Shown here: positions 35,577-46,539 of the stretch, in pieces | Layout of the letters: every line of letters begins with the position of its first letter | Numbering within the stretch: position 1 is the stretch's first letter | Origin: Hippophae tibetana | Lineage: Eukaryota; Streptophyta; Magnoliopsida; Rosales; Elaeagnaceae | Length of the DNA: 64,000 nucleotides | Direction of reading: 5' to 3' | Assembly (NCBI GenBank): GCA_037013495.1 | Contig: CM072804.1 | Coordinates: forward strand, 37,984,501 to 38,048,500 | The notes under the pieces: generated by a model | Seen by the model: only the letters and a program-made list of their open reading frames with translations | Database searches by the model: none | What the model was told of the DNA's origin: nothing | Position numbers and translations under genes: made by a program

Positions 35577-35630
35577 TCCAACGGTCACGATTAAAATTTG
35601 ATGCCATATACATATATTATAGTAGTGTAT

Positions 35631-36688
35631 TTTAAAAGAACTCTTCTTTTAATAGGAATCTTCTTAATTAGTGAGTATTACTAATCCTATTTGTAATAGA
35701 AAATATATTTATCAATTATATAGTAGTCTTCTTAATTAATGAGTATTACTAATCTTATTTGTAATAGAAAAGATATTTATCAATTACGTAGGATTAAGGG
35801 TTTTAATTTTTCATAAAAATAAAACACATTGCTCATTGTTTCAATCAACCACACAAGTGTATTATTCTTTTCTTCTTAATCTAGCTCTTGTTTTGCAAAT
35901 ATAAGATCATAAATTTTTAGGCTTCTTGATTTAGTTAATCAATCAAATATTGGTGGTTATATTTGATTGATTAATAAGCCTAATTAGTTTATGATATTTT
36001 GATCATATGTTCTTATAGCTTCTTTTTATTTTTGTTCTTGAATTGTTAGATCAAATAATTGTATTTTTTATATCATAATTATTTGATTTTATTATTAATA
36101 TTTCAATAAGTCATTTTTATTGAACGTGTGCTTTATCTTTTTGCTCTAGGATTTGTTAGGTGATTTGATTTAAATGACAAATATTTTGAATCATCTAGTT
36201 AGGATTATTCATTATTAAATTTGTTCTAGAAAACATAAAAGTACTTGTGTTTTTATGCTAATCATTTTGCAGTTAATTCAGGAACCTATATGATTGGCGG
36301 GGATCTTATTGGAATGTTGGTCTCGAAACTGCTCATGCTAATATTAAAAACTATGAAAAAAAAGTAGTGGCTCATAAGTAAGGTACATTGCGGTAGTATC
36401 CTAGAGAGGGTAGCATAAGACTGAGTTTGTACTTGAATATTTGTTTTTCATAGTGGAGAGTTAGGTGGTTTGGTAGACCAGTGGTTTTCCTCTTAGGTCA
36501 TGGTTGTGGCCTAGGTTGTTTCCACCTAAAAATATCATATGTTATTCTCTTATTTCTGAACTTTATTCTTACACACGATTACATGTATGGCTGCTTTGTT
36601 TAGGTTATTAAATTATAAATTGACAAAAATTAAAAATAACCTATTCAACCCCTTTAGGTTAATTAGGTCCATAATTTAAATACTTTCA
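35631..36688 (+). repeat. copia 5' LTR, right piece
   Basis: This is collinear with 40579-41461 in the 3' LTR. It begins tttaaaagaa directly after the TAT duplication and ends CTTTCA two bases before the primer-binding site. The last 117 bp have no counterpart in the 3' copy, which is truncated there. Confidence 0.88.
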
Positions 36689-36690
36689 AT

Positions 36691-36703
36691 TGGTATCAGA
36701 GCC
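36691..36703 (+). promoter_or_regulatory. Primer-binding site of the copia element
   Basis: TGGTATCAGAGCC is the standard plant Ty1/copia primer-binding site, complementary to the 3' end of initiator methionine tRNA. It fixes the LTR end and the plus orientation. Confidence 0.93.
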
Positions 36704-36755
36704 AACACTAGACACACTTAGTGAGTTTGATCCTTAGGGACACACACTCCTACTT

Positions 36756-38551
36756 ATGGACCAATTGAAAGAAGGTGGGTCATTTGTTAGGCCATCACTC
36801 TTTGATGGGTTTAATTACCCTTACTAATAAGCTCATATGAAAGCCTTTCTTAGACAAGATGAAAAAGTCTGGGATTCTATTCTTGATGGTTAGGAACCAC
36901 CTTCATTAACAAAAGGTGGTGTAACAATCATAAAGCCAAGAAGAGACTAGACCACTGAAGAACACACCCTCAGTAGGACAAACTAAAAAGGTCTCAGATC
37001 ATTCTTTGTTGTACTGTCGATGGATGAGTTTCGTCGCTTCTCTAACTATGAGACTACTAAAGATGCATGGAATGTACTTGTGCTTGCTCATGAGGAAACT
37101 TCTCAAGTAAAAAAAACAAAATTGAAATTACTAACATCTGAGTTTGATTCCATCACTGAAACGTTTAGTCAATTCTATGCTCACTTTTGTGATATCATGA
37201 ATGATTCTTAACCTTGGTAAGAAAATTACACAACCAATACAAGTATGCAAACTCCTAAGCTCCATAATAGGATAATATAATATGAAAGTTACAATGATTG
37301 AAGAAAACAAGAATGTGAACATACTAAACATTGATGAACTTATCGGGTCAATCCAAATGTATGAGTTTACTCTTGATCCACCCAAGAAAATCAAGGATGT
37401 GGAATTCAAAAGCTCCAAAATGGACATCTTTGATAATGATGAGCATATGAATGATGAATCACTAGTCTCATTAGCATGAAAATTGAAAAAGGTCCTGAAA
37501 AAGAAGGGTCAACAGAATAATCAATATAATAAGGGATAATCTAGTTTTTTGAGGGATTGAAAGTCAAGGGATATCCAACCTCCTAGCTCTGATGGTAAGA
37601 AAACTAAGCTCACTAATCCTTAATGCTATACTTGTAAAGGCTTTGGTCATATTTCTATAAAATTTGAAACAATAAAAATAAATTTGGAAAAGCCTTTAAT
37701 GTTATACTCAGTGATACAGAAAGTGAATAGGATAATGCTAGTAACTCAGAAGATGATGACACTAACTATATTACCTTCATCACAACTAAGTTTAATGTAT
37801 CGAATTATGACGAACTATTCATGGATCGTCTAGGTTCCAGGAAAGAGATAAACTACTTGTGAAAGTAACTAAACTTAATGATATCATCAATGTTCACAAA
37901 ACAAATTTCTCTAGCCTAAAGAAAGATAAAAGGAAATTGTCTGAACATATTAATGCCCTGAATTTGAGACTTGTAGAAACTAATGAGGAAAACAAAAAAC
38001 TTAGGAAAGAACTAAGTATTGCTAAAGAGACAGTGAGGAATTGCACCATAGGTGCTAAAAAATTAACCAAAGTCCTAGACTATGGAAAGCTATATGTAGA
38101 TAAGAGAGGACTTGGATACATTAATGAACATTCAAAACTTTCAACATAAAATACCACATTTGTAAGGTCCTTAAAATCTACTCCTATTGTTACTACTTAT
38201 GCACAAAGAACTATTGCACTTGTGGTAGAAAAAGTTGTTAAGTTTGTGCTTATCTGTCATCATTGTGGTAGGAAAGGTCATAAAAGACCAAAATGTAGAT
38301 TTTTGATGAACGCTCTTGAACTTAATCATTCTTTCCATATTTCACATAGTAGGATCTATAAGCATCATCCATCATTGTATGCTACATCATATTCAAGGAT
38401 GAATGGAAATTATAATGACATGTTCAAAAACTTTACTAGGAAGCATGGAGTTTTAGGTTCAAAAAGGCTAGTAAAATTCAGTACTTTTAATGCTAGCACT
38501 AATTATAATCATCCTATTATGCATACTGCATTATCATTTGGGATGAATTAG
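36756..38551 (+). pseudogene. gag: copia Gag, decayed
   Basis: From ATG at 36756 the frame reads SFVRPSLFDGFNYPY, then two stops, then MKAFLRQDEKVWDSILDG and another stop, all typical of copia Gag. It continues with YETTKDAWNVLVLAHEETSQ (37050-37110) and DELIGSIQMYEFTLDPP (about 37340-37380). A degenerate zinc knuckle CYTCKGFGHISIKF (about 37630) has lost its last cysteine. A coiled-coil segment follows (37859-38149), and a second knuckle CHHCGRKGHKRPKC is intact (about 38255-38295). Several stops and frameshifts break it. No protease or later domain follows. Confidence 0.85.
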
Positions 38552-40189
38552 AAAAGTACATCTAAGTCCAATAACATGACTATGAAACCTAAGTTTGTTG
38601 ATTCCTAACCCAATGATATAGAGAAACCAAAATGCAAGAAAATGTGGGTTAGGAAAGGTTGTTTTTTTCAAGTCACCTGATTGTTTTTATTCTTTCATTT
38701 AGGTATTTTTGTTAGAGTGCTTAAATGGCCCTAAGTGAGTAATCTTTATTATCTTTATTTTCTTAGTTAAACTTAAAAAGATGACGAAGAGAGAAGTAGA
38801 ATCTATATCTAGCCAACAAGGTATTGAACTTTTTCAACACTTACAGACATATAAACTTATTTTAAGGACTAATTCATTTTGATATTTATTGCATAAATTA
38901 TTCTACAATTTTGACTTATGTACACATATTATTGTACATGTGATGATTGATGTTGACATGAACTTATTCACACACTTATGAACACACATATATGCTATGC
39001 TTGAAGTTTATGAATTTTCTTAAAGAACTTTAGGACTTTAACTAATCTAAATGGTAAACTTGTATTGAGTTATATATATTTCTTGCTTTTCAAAATTTTA
39101 CTGTATAGAGACGCCTAGTATTACGAGGGCTACCTACTATGATATATGAAGCTACCGAATTTAGTGGAGAGGGTTACCTCACAACTAGTGTGAAAGTCAT
39201 CATTTTAGGTTTATGGCTCATGCAAAAAAAAAAAAGGAAAGATTGTGCAAAAAGCAACTGCTTATAAAACTTGTACTTCGAATGCATAAAGAGAAAGAGC
39301 CAATAGAGGTTTAAAAAAATATTTGTCATTTATAAAATAAAAAATTAAGTCCTCTTTTGATAAATATATTTTATTTTGTGAGATTTAATACTCAATTATA
39401 ATTTTATATCATAGGTGATATTTTATTTTCCTTTTGAGTCTTTCTTGTTTAGTCATAAATGAATTAATTGGTATATTTGTAGAGTTTCAACATATACACT
39501 ACTTTTAAGTAAATATCAATATGTCATTATATGTGCTTATGTACCTCTTCTACTCTACTTTCTTATTTATATTATAAATAATCAAAATTTGAGTTAAAGA
39601 AGTGTGTTCGTTTGTGATTAAATGAGTTTAATACCGTATGTGGCTATTTATGAAAATTAAAAAAAATCATATTTTTATTTTCTTCTTATTTATTAACTTT
39701 TTAATTGGTTTTTAAGTTAGGAAGTCATAGAACTTAGGGGAGTTTAAACCACATTACACTTATGTATTAAACTATTTTTACATTGCTATATTTTTAAGGA
39801 AAGTTTAGCTTCATTGCTTTATCCCATGCTTTGTCCTTCTTGTATGTCAAAAAGGGGGAGAGTATGTTTTACTTTTATGATTTGTTTTGTTATGCATGTA
39901 GGGGGGAGAACATATTGATTGGTATGAATGCATGCACTACATGATTATTTTTTACACTTCGCTTATTTCAATGTGAACTGAGCTAATGTAATAATGAGGC
40001 TTTCAAGCCAATTTGACGTATACTTCATTTTGTCATGTCAGTTACTTACAAGCTTGTGAAGTTACATTGAAGATGGATTGACCAGACCATAGGATTGTTC
40101 CACTAAGGAGTTTGGGATATCATTGTATTTCTAACTTATTTTTATAAGTGTCATTTAGTGAGTGAGAGGTTTTGCCACAATAAAATGCC
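38552..40189 (+). other. copia 3' non-coding region with polypurine tracts
   Basis: No gene is visible. Two long polypurine tracts occur well before the LTR: CAAAAAGGGGGAGAG (39848-39862) and AGGGGGGAGAAC (39900-39911). Multiple tracts upstream of the 3' LTR are a reported Sirevirus feature. Confidence 0.6.
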
Positions 40190-40201
40190 AAAGTGGGAGT
40201 T
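40190..40201 (+). promoter_or_regulatory. copia polypurine tract next to the 3' LTR
   Basis: AAAGTGGGAG (40190-40199) precedes the LTR start TGTAATGAC at 40202. It is the nearest of three polypurine tracts and has the expected position for plus-strand priming. Confidence 0.6.
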
Positions 40202-41461
40202 TGTAATGACTATGAGTGTTGAATATTTTGTGGACAAAATATTTACCTATAAACTTATTTTTAAGCTCGTTGTCAAGTCTATCAAGCAAAGTTGAAGAAA
40301 CGTCAGAATTTCAGATAGTCGTACTTCAGGTATATCTGTTATAACTATAACACATAATATTACACTCACATATTTAATAGCACATATTTATAAATCTATA
40401 CTTATTTTTGTTGCTAAAATATTTATGCTAAAATATAGAATAAGATATATGCTAAAATATTATATAAGATACACTCTAAGTTATAGCTTAAATCTTAGCA
40501 TAAAAGATAACATAAAATATACTTTAAAATAAATCTTTTTTAAATAGGAATCTTCATGATTAATGAGTGTATTTTAAAAGAATTCTTTTTTAAATAGGAT
40601 TCTTCTTAATTACTGAGTATACTAATCATATTTGTAATAGAAAAAATATTTATCAATTATATATGAGTCTTCTTAATTAATGAGTATTACTAATCCTATT
40701 TGTAATAGAAAAAATATTTATCAATTATATAGGATTAAGGGTTTTGATCTTTCCTATAAATAAAACCCATTGCTCGTTGTTTCAATCAATCATATAAGAG
40801 TATTACTAATCTCTCTCTTGTTTTGCAAATATGAGATAATAATTCTTTAACCTTCTTTATTTAGTTAATCTATTAAATATTGGTGGTTATATTTGATTTA
40901 TTAACAAGCCTAATTAGTTTATGATATTTTGATTATATGTTCTTATAGCTTCTTCTTTATTTTTATTCTTGAATTATTATATCAAATAATTGTGTTTTTC
41001 ATATCACAATTATTTGATTTTATTATTAATATTTAAAGAAGCTATTTTATTGAACTTGTGTTTGATCTTTTTGCTCTAGGATTTGCTAGTTGATTTGATT
41101 TAAGTGACATATGTTTTGAATCATCTAGTTAGGATTATTCATTATTAAATCTATTCTAGAACATATATGGGCACTTGTGTTTTTGTGCTAACCACTTTGT
41201 AGTTAATTCGGGAACGTATATGATTAGCAGTTAGCTTATTGGAACTTTGGTCTGGAAACTGCTCATGCTAATATTGGAAACTATGAAAATAGACGAGTGG
41301 CTTGTAAGTAAGGTACATTTTGGTAGTATCCTAGGGAGGGTAGCATAAGACCAAGTTTGTGGTCCGGTGAACCAGTGGTTTTTCTTTTAGGTTATGGTTG
41401 TGGCCTAGGTTGTTTCTACCTAAAAATATCGTGTCTAATTTTTTCATTTTCGCACTTTATC
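40202..41461 (+). repeat. copia 3' LTR, right end truncated
   Basis: It is collinear with both pieces of the 5' LTR and uninterrupted at the CACTA-A target (aatgagtgtattttaaaag, 40562-40580). Similarity ends near 41461, about 117 bp short of the 5' LTR end, where hAT-derived sequence begins. Confidence 0.88.
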
Positions 41462-41835
41462 AGGATCAATCGAGTCTATTGAAGTAATGGTAGAAGAAGC
41501 TTTTTACAAGAACAACTATATACATGTGTGTGTGTGTGTGTAATATGATTTAATATAGTGAGTTTAAATTGTTTAATCAAAGAAGGAAAAAAATTAAAAA
41601 AAAATACATCAAAGCAAATTAATATTACCTGTATCAAATCCATCATAAATATCAAAATCAACCTTTATATTCACGTAATCTTGAACTTTTACCTTTTCAG
41701 TAAGAGATGGCACATGTTTAGCTTCTTTTAAATATTTTTGAGCACACATAAGTGCTTCGACCATCTTAAGGCATAAAGAGCTCCAAAATGGATCTAAGAC
41801 ATGCCTACTCATATTGAAGGATGACTCAGAAGCAA
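41462..41835 (-). pseudogene. hAT transposase fragment (RICESLEEPER-like C-terminal dimerisation region)
   Basis: On the minus strand from 41835 it encodes ASESSFNMSRHVLDPFWSS and MVEALMCAQKYL, the end of the hAT dimerisation domain of plant BED-zinc-finger RICESLEEPER-type proteins. It then runs on through a charged tail to about 41609, followed by a (GT)n run near 41527. The N-terminal side is cut off by the retrotransposon at 41836 and does not reappear in the window. It may derive from a transposon or a domesticated gene. Confidence 0.75.
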
Positions 41836-43363
41836 TGACGACTCTATGAAAGTAGAGTCATTAGCGCACTTTTAACTTAATATTTACTTGTTTTATTCAA
41901 TAAATAATATTTTTTATGGAAAAAAAAATATTAAAATATAAACTTTTAGGTGAAAATATAAGTTTTAGATTTTTTTGGGAATTTTATGGATTTTTTATAA
42001 ATTTTTAACGCATGACTAATCAAGAGCTACAACGTGTCATGCCACATAAGGAGAGAAGCTGACTGGGAAAGCCATGCGGATGCCATGCAAGTAGGGACAA
42101 CGAATCATGTTACATTGCATGTGAGGAGGACAAAACGCCCACCACGTATCAGCACAATGTTCAATCCGGGTTCAAAAATTAGTCAACCAATGTTGCCATG
42201 TGTCACCATGCCATTGCTCTGCACGTTCCACCTATGCCCCACCTCATCTGTTCTTTTGAATCAAATCATGCCCCATGTTTCTCACTCAGCAAATTTGACT
42301 TTGAAAATTATCCCCTGCCACGCCCCCCTCCCTAATTAGCCCAATGAATTTTTGATGCCACGTGTTGTGCTGTGATTGGCTGAAGATGTCAGTTTTGCTT
42401 GTTTTGATTGTAGCCTTCGATCTGAAGCTGATCTGATGGTCCTGATCACACCTGAGTTATATTTAAGCCCCTAATCACTCCATAAACCCTAGGTGGCCTC
42501 CATTAACATAATTTTGGTCAATTTTTGGAGCTAAAAAGAGAGAAATGTATAGAAAATTCAAGAAAAACACAATTTTGGTGGAGATTTAAGAGGAGATTAA
42601 TTCTACAATTCAAGAAATTGATTGTATTTCTTTTTCTACTATTTTATTTATCAATTTTTATGTCTTTCTTTATGGAAAATATGAGCTTTATGAACCCAAT
42701 TTTCATCATGTGATGATTTAATATTTTACCCCAATTATAATTATAATTTAATTATATTATTTAATATGATTTGTGTGCTATTAATTGTTTGGCCAACAAT
42801 TTATCTATAGAGGCAATTAAATAGATTTGAGAGAATTATTTAATTGTTTGTCTTGATTAAATAACATGCATAATTTCTAGGCAGATATGTATGATTCTTA
42901 TGTATCTGATCCATAATTGATGAACTTAATGAGTATTATTAAATTTAATTGGCATAAGAGTGTGATTAAATTAATTACTATATGGTGTGTAGTTTACTTG
43001 AAAAAGGAATACATACTAGGTTAGATTCAATTGATCATGTAATTAATTGTAATTATATTGGAGGGATTTTAACGATTCACATGTTTAGAAAATTGGGGGA
43101 TTAAATATTCCTAGATATTTTCTCATTTATTATTTTAGTTACCAAATCTGATTTTATTAATTATTTTATTTACTTTTAGTTATTTTAATTTTACTTTCTT
43201 AAAATATAATAACACAAAAAAATTATTTTTTATTTTTTTTAGTTTAAAAAATTAGTTTCTAATAAAATAATCTTCGTGAGAATGATCTTTTCTTATCATT
43301 ATATTACTTGTTGCGATATGTATACTTGCGTATTCATTGCACAAACTTCGTGTGTGACGATTA
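41836..43363 (+). repeat. 5' LTR of the deleted Athila-like element
   Basis: The start TGACGACTC and the text 'aaagtagagtcatta' match the 3' copy at 47843. A possible TATA (ttatatttaa, about 42457) is followed by an untranslated stretch. The exact right edge is set by analogy with the other family (LTR, then AGTTTT, then the primer-binding site) and may be off by a few bases. Confidence 0.8.
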
Positions 43364-43369
43364 AGTTTT

Positions 43370-43387
43370 TGGTGCCGTTGTCGGAGA
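43370..43387 (+). promoter_or_regulatory. Primer-binding site, Athila-like element
   Basis: TGGTGCCGTTGTCGGAGA resembles the TGGCGCCGTTGCCGGG of the other element, with changes that fit decay. Confidence 0.75.
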
Positions 43388-43691
43388 TTATAAATATTAG
43401 AAATTAATAAATATTTTTTATTTTAGTTATTTTTTTAATTTATTTTTTTACTTTAATTTTAATTTACTTATTTTCTTTTATTGACTTATTTATTTATTTA
43501 TTTAAAATTTTAATTTATTTCTTTAGTTGTTTATTTTTTTTATTTTGTTAGATATCTCATTTAGTATTGTAGAAACATAGGGAGTTTATTGCATGAGCAG
43601 AGTTCGTGAGGGAGAAATCTTACCCTTAGATCTTGAAGTTGACCGTACTTTGAGATAAATTAGAAAACAACAAGTCACCCAAGAAGAAGAA

Positions 43692-44730
43692 ATGACTAAT
43701 CTATTAGAAATAAACAATAATGAGCTAAACTTGAATAATCAAATATTTTTTATAGATGATAGAGATAGAGCTATGAATGAATATGCAATACCTATATTGG
43801 AAGGGTTGAATCCAAGTATTACAAGGCCAAACATTCAAGGTAATCAATTTAAATTAAAGTTAGTGATGTTTCAAATGCTACAAATAGTTGCACAATTTAA
43901 CGGATTACCAAAAGAGGATCCGCATCTTCATCTCAGATTGTTTGTTGAAGTTGTAGATTCATTTAAGTTCAATGGTGTGACAAAGGAGGCATTTAGGCTT
44001 CGATTATTGCCTTACTCTTTATGAGACCGTACTTAAGCTTGGCTAAACTCTTTGACACCTGATTCCATTACAACTTGGAATGGTTTGGTAGAGAATTTCT
44101 TGATGAAATACTTCCCGCCAATAAAGAATTCCAAGCTTAGGAATGACATTACTTCCTACCAACAACACGAAGGAGAATCTTTATATGAAACATGGGAAAG
44201 ATTCAAGGAATTGGTAAGGAAGTTTCCTCATCATGGTATTCCTTCTTGGATTCAAATGGAGACTTTTTATAATGGTCCCAATGCTCACATAAGAACTATT
44301 GTTGATGCATCTGCTAATGGAGCTTTGTTAGAAAAATCTTACAATCAAGCTTATGATCTACTTGAAAAAATGGCTAGAAATAATTATCAATTGCCAATGA
44401 GCAGAATGACATCCACGAGAAAAGTAGCCGAAATGCATGAAGTAAATGATATCACAGCATATATAACTCAAGTTTCATCTTTGGCTAATCTTTTGAAGGT
44501 TCAAAACTCGCCAGTGAGTATAAACCAAGTCCAATATTCAAGTGTGTCATGTGTGTTTTCTGGAGGAGCTCATTTGTTTGATAATTGTCTAAATAATCCT
44601 AAATCTGTATGTTATATGGGTAATGTGAACTGAAACAATAATCCATACTCGAACACATATAATCCAGGATGGAAACAACATCCAAATTTCTCTTAGAGTA
44701 ACAACAGTCAAGGTGGTAATCAATTCAACC
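43692..44730 (+). pseudogene. gag: Gag of the Athila-like element, with stops
   Basis: The first frame has VAQFNGLPKEDPHLHLRLF and ends at TGA (44022-44024). The same frame continues through TAA (44034-44036) into WLNSLTPDSITTW, FLMKYFPP and LYETWERFKELVRKFPHHG, the Gag domain. After 44633 further stops (TGA, TAG) lie in a sequence like the 'NPYSNTYNPGWKQHPNFS' region of the other Gag. A partial knuckle may be present near 44550. It is non-functional. Confidence 0.85.
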
Positions 44731-45015
44731 ATCAATTATTTCGACCACCTAGTTTTCAACAACCACAACTATCACAAGACCAAGAGAAGAAGCCACCTCC
44801 TGAGGACAATACAAATGCTTTAATAGGGATGATGAAAGACTTCATCCAATTAGTAAATACCAAAGTGTTCACTCAAGAGGCTTCAATTCAAAATTTATAA
44901 AAGAAAATGGGGCAACTCGCTCAGACTATAAGTAAAAAGGCCTCAAGGTAACCTTCCAAGTGACAGAATTGTAAACCCAAGAAGAGAAGGTAAGGACCAG
45001 TGCAACGCCATATCC

Positions 45016-45734
45016 TTGAGAAGTGGTAAAACTTTAGAACAAGAACCTAAGATAGAAAAGGATAAGGAGAAAGTAGAAATTAACAAGGATGATGAGGAAC
45101 TAGTGGATAAAGATAGCACTGAAAAGGAAATAATTCAACCAAAAAAGAGTAACCTTTACAAACCCACTATTCCTTTCTCTCAAAGACTACAAAAGCAAAA
45201 TTCAGATACACAATTTTCAAAATTTCTTAAAGTCTTCAAAAAGCAGCACATAAACAAACCATTTGTAGAGGCACTTGAACAAATGTTGTCTTATGCCAAA
45301 TTCATGAAGGATATAATATCAAAGAAAAGAAGGCTTGGAGATCATGAAATAATAAACTTGACTGAAGGTTGTAGCGCCATCCTTGATAGAAAACTATCAC
45401 AAAAAATGAAAAATCTAGGTAGTTTTGACATCCCTTGCACTATTGGGAACATCCATTTTGGCAAGGCACTATGTGACTTAGGTTCAAGCGTTAACCTCAT
45501 GCCATTATTGGTCTTCAAGAGATTATGGAAGATAGATCAATTAAGAGACCTCGAGGTGTGGTAGAAGATTTGCTAGTAAAAGTGGGCAAATTCATCTTTC
45601 CGGTGGATTTCATTGTACTAGACATGGAAGAGGATCATGAAATTCCTCTCAAACTTGTTCATCCATTCTTAGCAACTGAAAGAGCACTCATTGATGTACA
45701 AAAAGGTGAACTTACAATGAGAATGAATGTTTAA
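45016..45734 (+). pseudogene. Protease segment of the Athila-like element
   Basis: The first frame (45016-45564) holds a lysine/glutamate-rich linker, PFSQRLQKQN and the active-site-like ALCDLGSSVNLMPL. It shifts near 45525 into a second frame with VGKFIFPVDFIVLDMEEDH and ends at 45734. Both parts align with the gag2-protease frame of the other element (residues about 480-690). Pol is missing after it. Confidence 0.82.
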
Positions 45735-46019
45735 GTATAAATGTTACTGATTGTGGGAATAGCTTAAAAGAATCTGTTGAATCGCCCAAACTTAAGGCTT
45801 TAACATATGCTGTTGTAAACAAGGACATAAACTGACCATAAAACAACTCAACCTATTATAACTTTGAAAGTATGGCATCGAAGGTTGATATTGTGGACTG
45901 TATGAACTTTTTGAAGGATACATCTCTCATGTATGTATCAAAGGCGATTATGAAATTTTTTGAGATAGGATCTAAACTCAAACCATCAATTGAAGAGCCA
46001 TAAAGTTTAGACCATACAC

Positions 46020-46275
46020 TTTTACGTTCCTATCTCTAGTCAATTATGAAAGTGAAAGGGTCCAATGGAGAGGTGAAAAAGCTGTTAGAAATACATAAAT
46101 TGAATGAGTTATGATGGAGTGCGTATAAGAATGCCAAAAAGTTCAAAAAGAAAACAAAAATATGGCATGAGAAGAGAATTGACCACCGTGTTTGTGAACT
46201 AGAGCATAAGGTATCATTGGACAAATCAAGACTCAAACTGTTTCCAGGAAAACTCAAAAGAAAATGGATATAAAG
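46020..46275 (+). pseudogene. pol: Integrase C-terminal remnant
   Basis: Pieces in shifting frames read YENAKKFK-like, KTKIWHEKRIDH-like and LKLFPGKLKRKW-like sequence, corresponding to the integrase C-terminus at 22730-22870. Its position so soon after the protease marks an internal deletion of about 2.5 kb of pol. Confidence 0.75.
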
Positions 46276-46301
46276 GGATGTGCCTTAGGATTTGATATCA
46301 T

Positions 46302-46350
46302 CGTCTAGTCAAGGACGTTAAACGTGACACTGGTTGGGAGGCAACCTAAC
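46302..46350 (+). ncRNA. Paired hairpins after integrase, diverged copy
   Basis: CGTC (46302-46305) can pair with GACG (46314-46317). GTTGGG (46333-46338) pairs with CCTAAC (46345-46350) around AGGCAA. The second stem differs from GATGGG/CCCATC at 23078 at both strands of a pair, keeping it closed. Confidence 0.62.
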
Positions 46351-46501
46351 GTTATTTTACTTACGCTTTCATTATTTTTATTTTGTAAGTGAATAAATAT
46401 GGAGAGCAATGGCACAACAAGAAAGAGCATTTCAGCGAAAGATGTGGTGTGCCATGATTAAAGGAGTTTTCTTTTCTTTTACCTTTTCATATTTATATGT
46501 G

Positions 46502-46519
46502 CACATTGGGGACAATGTG
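46502..46519 (+). ncRNA. Hairpin CACATTG-GGGA-CAATGTG
   Basis: This is the counterpart of 23355-23374 with one exchanged base pair. A G-rich tract (gttgggggaggg) follows. Confidence 0.62.
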
Positions 46520-46539
46520 TAATGTAAGTTGGGGGAGGG

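Larger units (their letters stand above)
4149..35627. mobile_element. CACTA-A: DNA transposon, swollen to 31.5 kb by nested insertions
   Basis: The left terminus reads CACTACTACAATACATG. The right terminus, read on the minus strand, is CACTACTATAATATATG. Both are flanked by a 3-bp TAT duplication, as is normal for CACTA transposons. Subterminal repeats built on 'tatggcctcggttatt' lie at both ends. After taking out A2 (4226-7289), CACTA-B1 (8053-33302) and the solo LTR (33828-35576), only about 1.4 kb belongs to CACTA-A itself, and it has no transposase. It was therefore a small non-autonomous element. Its left body has a pyrimidine-rich leader ending in a possible splice donor (ggtatgtgt, about 7833). 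Confidence 0.88.
3792..41461 (+). mobile_element. Ty1/copia retrotransposon (Sirevirus-like), split and lacking pol
   Basis: The element has a 5' LTR in two pieces (3792-4148 and 35631-36688), a primer-binding site at 36691, a decayed gag, a long 3' non-coding part with polypurine tracts, and a 3' LTR (40202-41461). Removing 4149-35630 restores a 5' LTR collinear with the 3' LTR, so the intervening 31.5 kb is a later insertion. No reverse transcriptase, RNase H or integrase is visible, so the element could move only with outside help. The gag zinc knuckle style, LTRs over 1 kb and several polypurine tracts suggest the Sirevirus lineage (inference). Confidence 0.85.
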
